Shown here: positions 15,294 through 21,572 of the stretch, one piece after another
How the letters are laid out: each line of letters starts with the position of its first letter
Position numbering within the stretch: the first letter of the stretch is position 1
Made by a program: the position numbers and the translations under genes
The notes under the pieces: model-generated
The model's input: the letters and a program-made list of their open reading frames with translations, nothing else
Told to the model about the DNA's origin: nothing
Databases searched by the model: none
DNA from: a candidate division Zixibacteria bacterium DG_27
GTDB taxonomy: Bacteria; Zixibacteria; MSB-5A5; DG-27
Assembly: GCA_001302725.1 (NCBI GenBank)
Contig: LIZU01000006.1
Span: 1-21,572 of the forward strand
Direction of reading: 5' to 3'
Length of the DNA: 21,572 nt

Positions 15294-17306
15294 AAAAGCT
15301 TCTGCAAAGCAAAATCATCCGCGGGGGCCTACTCGGACTGGGGGGCTTTGCAATCATATTCTTACTGAACCTGACTTTCGTCGGGGACATCTTCGAGGCC
15401 TTCGAGTCGAAGACCTACGACTGGCGGTATCGATACAAGCTTCGTTTCCTCAAATCGGAGGCCCAGATCGAGGAGATCGTCATCATCGACATCGACCAGA
15501 GGAGCTTGGACAGATACGGCCGCTTCCCCTGGCCGCGGTCGTATCACGCGCGGCTCATCGATTATCTGAGCCAGGAGGGCATCCTTGCAATTGGCTTCGA
15601 CGTTCAGTTCTTCGACCCCGTAAAGGACACCCTGGAGGATGTCGAATTGGCCAGGGCCACCCGAGAGGCCGGAAACGTGTACAACGCCTTAGCTTTCTCG
15701 ATGGAATCCCGAGAAGTTTTCCGCTATAAGATGGAATCCGATCCCTTTGCCTCTTTCGGTTACCAGATCCGGGGTGGAGAGGGCTTTTACGAATACGAGA
15801 TCCTGGAGGGCCCCTTTGACACCCTGGCCTTGGCCTCCGCCGGTCTGGGCTTTGTCAATTTCCTCCCCGACGAGGACGGTATCACCCGAAGCTCTCCTCT
15901 TTTTATCCGCCTGGGTAATGTCTCTCACCCCTCTTTAGCAACCCGGATTGCGATCGACCTTCTGGGAGTGGGAGATCCGATCCGTTTCCAGGGAGACGAC
16001 GTATTCTTTGGCGAGAGCTTGAAGGTGCCGGTGGACTCTCACGGCCGCATGAGAATCAACTACCTCGGCGGCGCCAAAACCTTCCGCTATGTCTCCTACT
16101 ACGATGTCCTGGAGGGACGTCTCCCTAAAGGTTTCTTTGAGGCCAAGGTGGCATTTGTCGGCTCCTCCGCTCCGGGACTGGCGGACCTGAAGGTGGTGCC
16201 TTTCGCCAGCGATTACCCCGGGGTGGAGATTCACGCCAGCAGCCTCTACAACCTGCTGACTGCTAAGTTCATCAGCTCTCTGCCGGGACAGTTAGGCTGG
16301 ATTCTGACCCTGGTTCTGTCGCTTTTTGGCGGAGTTGTCTTTCTCCGACTGCGGCCGGTGAGGTCGCTTGTGATCTTGCTTTTTTTCGGTTTGATTTTCA
16401 TTCTCTCTTCTCAGTATCTGTTCTTCAAAACCAACCTCTGCACTGAGCTGGTGAGGCCGAATCTCACCTTGGGCTTGACTTTTCTCATCGTCATCGTCCA
16501 CCGCTACCTGACCGAGGAGAGGGAGAAAAAGAAGTATCGAGGCATATTGAGTTACTACGTCGCCCCGCAGGTGGTAAGTGAAATCCTAACCGACCTCTCC
16601 AAACTCAAATTGTTACACCACCCGTATGACTGCGGTCATCTTCAAACACGAGGGCACCCTGGACAAATATATCGGCGACGAGATCGTTGCTATCTTCGGG
16701 GCGCCTCAGACGAAGGAGGGAATCAACTACGCCGAGAAAGCTTGTCTCACGGCCCTGAAGATGCAGGAGGTCTCCAAGAAGATCTCGAAGGAGAACAGCT
16801 CCAAAGGCTTCCCGGAGCTGAAAACCGGAATCGGAGTCAACACCGGCATGATGGTGGCCGGGAACATGGGATCTGCAGTGAGGTTTGCATACACCGTCAT
16901 CGGCGATGCCGTCAACCTTGGTTCCCGGTTGGAGGGCCTGAACAGATTGTACGGCAGCTCCATTATCATCTCCGAGTTCACCCGCCGTCAGACCTCACCG
17001 GAGTTCTTCACCAGGGAGCTGGATCTGGTGAGGGTGAAGGGGAAGACGAAACCGGTGAGGATCTATGAACTATTGGGGTATGGGGTTCCCTCCCCGCAGA
17101 AAAAAGAGCTAATCTCCGGGTTCTCCGAGGGCACTTATCTTTATCGCGGCCGACAGTGGGGCCCGGCTCTTTCAGCATTCGAAAGTATCTTGGAGAAGTT
17201 CCCCGATGACGGTCCTACCAAAACCTTCGTGGAGAGGTGCAAGTTCTTCCAACAGAACCCTCCCTCTGACGACTGGGACGGTGTCTGGGTAATGGAGACC
17301 AAGTAA
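15290..17306 (+). pseudogene. CHASE2-domain class III nucleotide cyclase, interrupted by deletion and frameshift
   Basis: The frame from 15290 encodes an N-terminal transmembrane helix (about 12-30), an extracytoplasmic CHASE2 sensor (about 35-330; IVIIDIDQRSLDRYGRFPWP, then AIGFDVQFFDP), three clustered transmembrane helices (about 334-352, 360-380, 391-408) and the YVAPQVVSEIL lead-in to a class III cyclase. Homology in this frame stops at about Leu441 (16612). Cyclase homology resumes in another frame at about 16614 (YTTRMTAVIFKHEGTLDKYI) and runs to the stop at 17306. By family comparison roughly 35-40 residues are missing, including the FSDIRGFT-type segment with the first metal-binding Asp. 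The open frame from 15290 continues to 17068, but its last 150 or so residues are out of frame and meaningless. The ATG overlaps the lipid enzyme gene (ATGA). An assembly error at this spot is an alternative to a true lesion. Confidence 0.85.
16626..17306 (+). CDS. Detached C-terminal part of the class III cyclase, with a short helical tail
   Basis: A 226-residue open frame beginning at an internal ATG just after the frameshift. It holds the second half of a class III cyclase domain: DKYIGDEIVAIFG with the Lys typical of adenine recognition and the second metal-binding Asp, then YTVIGDAVNLGSRLEGLN with the catalytic Asn and Arg. The first metal-binding Asp lies in the missing segment, so this piece alone should be catalytically inactive. 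A TPR-like tail follows (LYRGRQWGPALSAFESILEKFPDD). No convincing Shine-Dalgarno precedes the ATG. It is best read as the 3' part of the gene at 15290 rather than an independent protein. Confidence 0.65.
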   Translation: MTAVIFKHEGTLDKYIGDEIVAIFGAPQTKEGINYAEKACLTALKMQEVSKKISKENSSKGFPELKTGIGVNTGMMVAGNMGSAVRFAYTVIGDAVNLGSRLEGLNRLYGSSIIISEFTRRQTSPEFFTRELDLVRVKGKTKPVRIYELLGYGVPSPQKKELISGFSEGTYLYRGRQWGPALSAFESILEKFPDDGPTKTFVERCKFFQQNPPSDDWDGVWVMETK

Positions 17307-17364
17307 GCGCCGAGATTGCAGGGCCCCAGCTACCCGTTAAACAACTCCTGGAATTGAATACTCT

Positions 17365-17393
17365 TTGACTTTGGGGCTTTGATTGGTTAGAAT
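17365..17393 (+). promoter_or_regulatory. Sigma-70-like promoter of the M29 aminopeptidase gene
   Basis: TTGACT (17365-17370) and TAGAAT (17388-17393) are separated by exactly 17 bases, each one mismatch from consensus. They lie about 115 bases before the aminopeptidase ATG, in a 200-bp gap following the cyclase remnant. This suggests the aminopeptidase is transcribed independently of the signalling genes upstream. Confidence 0.6.
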
Positions 17394-17508
17394 TGAGTCT
17401 CTGGACGCATCCTTCAAAAGGTGTTGACGTGAAAACCTCATATTCGTCACACAAACAGGAGCATGCAGTGAGATTTCACGATTACTCAAAACATGAACGA
17501 GGTCTACG

Positions 17509-18612
17509 ATGAAAGACGAACGGATAAAAAAATATGCCAGCACCTTACTCGAATACTCCCTGGAGCTGAAGAGCGGAGACCTGTTTGCGATCGTCGCCGA
17601 ACCGATCTCCTCCCCCTTAGTGTATGAGGTTTACACGGAGGCGTTGCGTTGCGGCGCACATCCCTATACCAACATCACTCTGCCGGAACTTCCAGAGATC
17701 TTTTTGAAGAACGCCTCCGACAAGCAGCTGCGATATATCTCTCCCCTGACCAGAGTGGAGGTCCAGAAGATGGATGCCATCCTCCACCTCCGGGGAACTG
17801 AAAACACCAAATCGTTGAGCAATGTCGATCCCAAAGCTCAAGCCAAGATGCAGAGGCCGCGAGTCGCTCTGAGGAAGATATTGCAGCGGCGGGAGGCACA
17901 AGGGAAGTTCTGCTGGTGCGTCGCTCAGTATCCCACCCAGGCCTCCGCGCAGGATGCCCACATGTCTCTGGCCGAATATGAGGATTTCGTCTCTAAGGCC
18001 TGCTTCTTGGATAAGAGGGATCCGGTTGCAGCCTGGAGAAAGCTTTCTAAGGACCAGGAGAGAATCGTCAGATACCTCAATCGCTGTGACAAGATCAAGG
18101 TGGAGGCAAAAGACACCGACTTGAGCCTGCGGGTTAAGGGGAGAAAGTGGATCAACAGCGACGGCCACAAGAACTTCCCCAGCGGAGAAGTCTTTACCTC
18201 CCCCTTGGAGAGAAGTGCGGAGGGGAGGGTGCGTTTCACCTATCCGGCGGTGCATCAGGGCCGGGAGGTGGAGGACGTCCGTCTGGAGTTCAAGAAGGGG
18301 AAGGTCGTCAAATACAGCGCCGCCAGAGGTGGAGGTTACTTAGAACAGATGATAAAGATGGATAAAGGTTCATCCTATCTTGGGGAGTTTGCCATCGGCA
18401 CCAACTATGGCATCAAGAAGGCGACGCGCAACATCCTCTTCGACGAGAAGATCGGCGGCAGCTTCCACATGGCCATCGGTAATTCCTATCCCGAGACCGG
18501 CGGCAAGAACGTCAGCGCCCTGCACTGGGACATGATCTGCGACCTGAAAAAGGGCGGCAGAATAACAGCCGACGGCAAGGTCTTCTACGAGAACGGCAAG
18601 TTCCTGATATAG
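17509..18612 (+). CDS. M29-family (thermophilic AmpS/PepS-type) metallo-aminopeptidase
   Basis: A 367-residue cytoplasmic aminopeptidase that removes N-terminal residues from peptides using a two-metal centre. The M29 ligand motifs are all present in order: Glu227 in NFPSGEVFTSP, Glu293 in GEFAIGTN, Glu313 and His320 in FDEKIGGSFHMAIGNSYP, Tyr327, then His339 and Asp341 in ALHWDM. The length is slightly short of the usual 370-410. The ATG at 17509 is preceded by GAGG at suitable spacing, and the N-terminus (MKDERIKKYASTLLEYSLEL) matches the family start. No signal peptide is seen. It stands alone: its own promoter precedes it and the next gene converges on it. The preferred substrate cannot be read from the sequence. 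Confidence 0.93.
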   Translation: MKDERIKKYASTLLEYSLELKSGDLFAIVAEPISSPLVYEVYTEALRCGAHPYTNITLPELPEIFLKNASDKQLRYISPLTRVEVQKMDAILHLRGTENTKSLSNVDPKAQAKMQRPRVALRKILQRREAQGKFCWCVAQYPTQASAQDAHMSLAEYEDFVSKACFLDKRDPVAAWRKLSKDQERIVRYLNRCDKIKVEAKDTDLSLRVKGRKWINSDGHKNFPSGEVFTSPLERSAEGRVRFTYPAVHQGREVEDVRLEFKKGKVVKYSAARGGGYLEQMIKMDKGSSYLGEFAIGTNYGIKKATRNILFDEKIGGSFHMAIGNSYPETGGKNVSALHWDMICDLKKGGRITADGKVFYENGKFLI

Positions 18613-18653
18613 GCCTGATCGACAGAGGTCTCACAGGGGCTTCTTTCTTGGTT

Positions 18654-18679
18654 GGTCACGGATGCCCTCATCCGTGACC
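18654..18679. repeat. Perfect hairpin in the convergent gap (possible palindromic element)
   Basis: GGTCACGGATG (18654-18664) and its exact complement CATCCGTGACC (18669-18679) form an 11-bp stem with a 4-base loop. There is no T-run on either side, so it is not a standard intrinsic terminator. It lies between the ends of two convergent genes and could stabilise mRNA ends, block read-through, or be a dispersed palindromic repeat. Confidence 0.6.
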
Positions 18680-18741
18680 CTCTCGGTATTGGACAGAGCG
18701 CTATGCGAGCGGTATGGTAGATACCAACGGCGCAAGTAATC

Positions 18742-18762
18742 TGTGAACCGTGAACTGTGGAC
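18742..18762. repeat. Three tandem degenerate heptamers
   Basis: TGTGAAC, CGTGAAC and TGTGGAC follow each other directly, just downstream (minus strand) of the hdrB stop. The pattern recalls the heptad patches near 4652 and 12586-12614. Confidence 0.5.
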
Positions 18763-18773
18763 TCTAAATGACC

Positions 18774-19649
18774 TCAGGCCGCGGCCACCTTCTCCGTGAC
18801 CCTGCCAGCTTTGATCTTGTGGAAGTGCAGCCCCAGCTCTTTTGGCTCCAATCCCTGAGCCAAGCCTAAAAGCTGGAAGTAGTATATCACCGGCAGTTCG
18901 AAATTCTTCTGGTACTTGCGGTTTAAGACAATCTGTCCCAGGTCGAATTCGTCGAAGCAGGTGGGACAGATCAGACCCATACAGTCGGCCTTCACGGCCT
19001 CGATGGATTCAATCAGGTCGATGACCATGCGGTCGGGAATCTCATCCGACATGCAGGCTTTGCCGCAACAGAGCAGGCCCAACTTGTGTTCCACCGGCTC
19101 GGCGCCGGTGGCTCTCACCAGGTCAGCCAGGATTGCGGGGTGATCGGGATCGTCGACCTGCATGATGGCGCTGGGCTTCAAGAGATGACAACCGTAATGG
19201 ATTCCGACCCTCAGCCCTTTCAGGGGTTTGGTCACAGTCTCCGCGACCTTATCGATTCCGATGTCATCCCTTATGGCAGTGACGATGTGCCTGACCCGGA
19301 TAGTTCCCTTGAACTCCTTCCCGACCTTCTTGAGCTTTTGGTTGACCTTCTCCCGAAGCTCTGTGTTTTCCTTCAAGATGTGATTGGCCTCAGAGAGGGT
19401 GGAGGTGCACCCGCTGCAGCAGGTGACTATGTCGTGCCCGGCCTCCTCTGCCACCGCAATGTTCCTTCCGGCGATGGTCAGCCATTCCATTTTGTCCTTG
19501 GCCTGATAATAGATAGGATCTGGGCAGCAGGTGAAACCTTCAACATCGGCCAGCTCAATCCCTAATTTATCGACGGTCTTTCTGATCGAAGCCTCGAATT
19601 GGGGATATTTTATGCTTATCATGCAGCCCCAGAAGGGCGTATATTTCAT
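18774..19649 (-). CDS. hdrB: Heterodisulfide reductase subunit B-like protein (two CCG domains)
   Basis: A 291-residue HdrB-family protein. In methanogens HdrB carries non-cubane 4Fe-4S clusters that reduce the CoM-S-S-CoB disulfide; in bacteria relatives act with other disulfides, thiols or quinone-linked partners. Both CCG motifs are complete: Cys9, Cys41-Cys42 and Cys78-x2-Cys81, then Cys154, Cys194-Cys195 and Cys228-x2-Cys231. No signal peptide or membrane segment is seen, so it is cytoplasmic. GGAGG lies eight bases before the ATG, inside the end of hdrC, and the two genes are 3 bp apart, so they are co-translated partners. No hdrA (flavin subunit) or hydrogenase gene is in the window, so the physiological electron donor and substrate are unknown. 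Confidence 0.9.
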   Translation of the reverse strand: MKYTPFWGCMISIKYPQFEASIRKTVDKLGIELADVEGFTCCPDPIYYQAKDKMEWLTIAGRNIAVAEEAGHDIVTCCSGCTSTLSEANHILKENTELREKVNQKLKKVGKEFKGTIRVRHIVTAIRDDIGIDKVAETVTKPLKGLRVGIHYGCHLLKPSAIMQVDDPDHPAILADLVRATGAEPVEHKLGLLCCGKACMSDEIPDRMVIDLIESIEAVKADCMGLICPTCFDEFDLGQIVLNRKYQKNFELPVIYYFQLLGLAQGLEPKELGLHFHKIKAGRVTEKVAAA

Positions 19650-19652
19650 GAT

Positions 19653-20198
19653 CTAGTCCTCCAGAATCTCCTTTAGCTCCTCCACCGGTATCTCTTTGAG
19701 GGAGGGCAACCCCAGTTCCTTCCGCCGACGGTCGACCAGAGGGGTGATGAAAGTGGTCGAGCCCACCTTCAAAACGCTTTCGGAGATCTTGGCGATCTCC
19801 TCCGGGCTGGTTCCCCTCTCGACGGACATGTTCTTCAGGGAGATGATCACCTCCACCGGGCGGACGTCCTGAGGGCATCTCTCGAAGCAGTTGTAGCAAT
19901 TGGTGCAGAGCCAGATTATGGAGTTCTCTCCGATTAGCTCCTCCTCAAATCCCAGCAGAGCCTCCAGAAGGATAAGCCGAGGATTGTACTCGGGAGCATA
20001 TCTGGCGGCGGGGCAATCGGCGACACAGGCTCCGCACTGGTAGCAGTAGTTGTGTCTGAAGCCTTCCAAGGTGTCGTTGAGTTTCTGCCTGAAGTCGAAA
20101 CTTATCTCGGCCTGCCTGAGTTGGACCTGTTTGACGGTGCTAGTCACTTTTAGATTCTGTCTTTCAGAAACGGCATTTGCGAGCAATTTTCCCGACAT
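19653..20198 (-). CDS. hdrC: Heterodisulfide reductase subunit C-like ferredoxin protein
   Basis: A 181-residue iron-sulfur protein with two classical 4Fe-4S motifs: Cys52, 55, 58, 62 (CYQCGACVADCP) and Cys98, 101, 104, 108 (CTNCYNCFERCP), set in a helical HdrC/GlpC-like fold (NPRLILLEALLG, then DVRPVEVIISLKN). It would pass electrons to the catalytic HdrB encoded 3 bp downstream. The frame is open to a TTG at 20225. I chose the ATG at 20198, which begins MSGKLLANAV, but neither start has a good Shine-Dalgarno, so the start is uncertain. HdrC proteins of methanogens are usually of similar size. The gene diverges from the tRNA-Thr/tuf unit. Confidence 0.88.
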   Translation of the reverse strand: MSGKLLANAVSERQNLKVTSTVKQVQLRQAEISFDFRQKLNDTLEGFRHNYCYQCGACVADCPAARYAPEYNPRLILLEALLGFEEELIGENSIIWLCTNCYNCFERCPQDVRPVEVIISLKNMSVERGTSPEEIAKISESVLKVGSTTFITPLVDRRRKELGLPSLKEIPVEELKEILED

Positions 20199-20322
20199 AA
20201 TAATAACGAACCGGCTTCTCGTCAAGAAGTTTCCGAGATTGAGGTGCGGGGTTTGACGGAGAGGGGGGATAAAAGCAGGTGTGAGGAGGTGAAAAAGAGG
20301 CGGGAAGGTGGGGTTTTTTTAC

Positions 20323-20350
20323 TTGACAGCAGGGAAATTCTTTCTATATT
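20323..20350 (+). promoter_or_regulatory. Strong sigma-70-like promoter of the tRNA-Thr/tuf unit
   Basis: A perfect TTGACA (20323-20328) and TATATT (20345-20350) are separated by 16 bases, with an AT-rich stretch after the -10 box. A transcript would begin near 20357 and run through a leader of about 185 bases into the tRNA and then tuf. Confidence 0.75.
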
Positions 20351-20365
20351 GAAAGTTTATAAAAA

Positions 20366-20504
20366 ACTCGACCTTGGGGTCGGGTAACGGGGGATTGTTT
20401 TTTCTTTGCTGGATTCCTTTCCGGTATTGCATCGAGGCCAATCCCCCCCTTTTGGGAAGGAGTTGGCAGCCGCAATCTGCTGAAGCTTTGCTTTCAGCGG
20501 ATGC
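20366..20504 (+). promoter_or_regulatory. Structured leader upstream of tRNA-Thr
   Basis: Three inverted repeats lie in order between the promoter and the tRNA. ACTCGACC/GGTCGGGT (20366-20373 with 20378-20385) is a tight hairpin. GGGGGATTG (20389-20397) is complementary to CAATCCCCC (20439-20447) and encloses a TTTTTT run. GCTGAA/TTCAGC (20479-20484 with 20493-20498) extends outward imperfectly. They could guide processing of the tRNA-mRNA precursor or act as an attenuator; function is inference. Confidence 0.4.
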
Positions 20505-20541
20505 AAGGTGGGTGGCTGGTTGACACCAGAGATTTTAGAAG

Positions 20542-20614
20542 GCCCACGTAGCTCAGTCGGTAGAGCACGTCCTTGGTAAGGACGAGGTCACCAGTTCAAT
20601 CCTGGTCGTGGGCT
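20542..20614 (+). tRNA. tRNA-Thr (anticodon GGT)
   Basis: A complete 73-base cloverleaf: acceptor stem GCCCACG/CGTGGGC, D arm GCTCAGTCGGTAGAGC, anticodon stem CGTCC/GGACG around the loop TTGGTAA (anticodon GGT, reading ACC and ACU), and T arm CCAGTTCAATCCTGG. The discriminator base is U and CCA is not encoded. It lies 54 bases before the tuf start and shares its promoter; tRNA-Thr next to tuf is a widespread bacterial arrangement. Confidence 0.96.
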
Positions 20615-20668
20615 TTGGAGTCATAACGGAGATTAGAACTCAGACGAGAAAGCAGGAGGAGTCTGGGC

Positions 20669-21572
<904 letters not shown>

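Larger units (their letters stand above)
20199..20541. other. Gap between hdrC and tRNA-Thr: promoter and leader, no gene
   Basis: This 343-bp gap is divergent. Its right part carries the tRNA-Thr/tuf promoter (20323-20350) and a folded leader. Its left part (20199-20320) is purine-rich (repeated GGAGG and GGGAGG-like runs) and would have to contain the hdrC promoter on the minus strand, which I could not locate. No open frame resembles a gene. Confidence 0.6.

Noticed and set aside
16613..17068. Continuation of the CHASE2 frame to 17068 as a genuine C-terminal domain
   Set aside because: The translation (Arg/Gly/His-rich) is meaningless and the overlapping frame encodes conserved cyclase sequence, so this is out-of-frame read-through.
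17617..18255. 212-codon open frame on the minus strand
   Set aside because: Antisense shadow of the M29 aminopeptidase gene.
19086..19565. 159-codon open frame on the plus strand
   Set aside because: Antisense to hdrB, whose cysteine motifs prove the coding strand.
20366..20403. Hairpin followed by TTTTTT as an intrinsic terminator before tRNA-Thr
   Set aside because: The U-run begins 12 bases after the stem, and the promoter just upstream would then serve nothing; attenuation is possible but not supported as a simple terminator.

Overview
The window appears to be a chromosomal segment of an uncultured Gram-negative bacterium. Outer-membrane architecture is shown by a predicted beta-barrel surface protein and a lipoprotein. 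An anaerobic or redox-flexible metabolism is suggested by HdrB/HdrC-type iron-sulfur subunits. Gene style (peptidase/TolB-propeller/barrel fusion, CHASE2 cyclase, fused ECF ATPases) resembles deep FCB-like or candidate-phylum genomes, but I cannot assign a phylum. No phage, transposon, CRISPR array or origin was recognised.

Layout. 1-2391 (+): the end of a response regulator, overlapping by 4 bases a CheA-type kinase with extra domains. 2392-2688: intergenic, possibly holding a gene remnant. 2689-11034 (-): a leftward block of four genes, read in the order peptidase/propeller/barrel surface protein, BamB-like propeller lipoprotein, HEAT-repeat protein, fused ECF-type double ATPase. 11035-11734: a long stretch without a gene, between divergently transcribed genes. 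11735-12439 (+): a receiver-Fis regulator ending at a strong terminator. 12684-17306 (+): a tightly packed run of PAS sensor kinase, CDP-alcohol phosphatidyltransferase and a CHASE2 cyclase that is broken by a deletion plus frameshift. 17509-18612 (+): an M29 aminopeptidase behind a good sigma-70-like promoter. 18774-20198 (-): hdrC-hdrB. 20323-21572 (+): a strong promoter, a structured leader, tRNA-Thr(GGT) and the start of tuf (EF-Tu), cut by the window edge.

How the genes relate. Signal transduction dominates: two receivers, CheA, a PAS kinase and a cyclase. CheA carries a tandem motif resembling the c-di-GMP-binding MshEN module. The leftward block pairs a secreted multidomain outer-membrane protein with a propeller lipoprotein translated by overlap, which suggests a shared envelope role. 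The tRNA-Thr/tuf unit is classic translation synteny.

The strongest points for follow-up are the lesion removing the first metal-binding segment of the cyclase, an in-frame insert between the D-loop and H-loop of the first ECF ATPase domain, the composite CheA, the peptidase/propeller/barrel protein with its partner, and degenerate 7-bp repeats in three intergenic gaps. I did not find a clear-cut new defence or mobile system.
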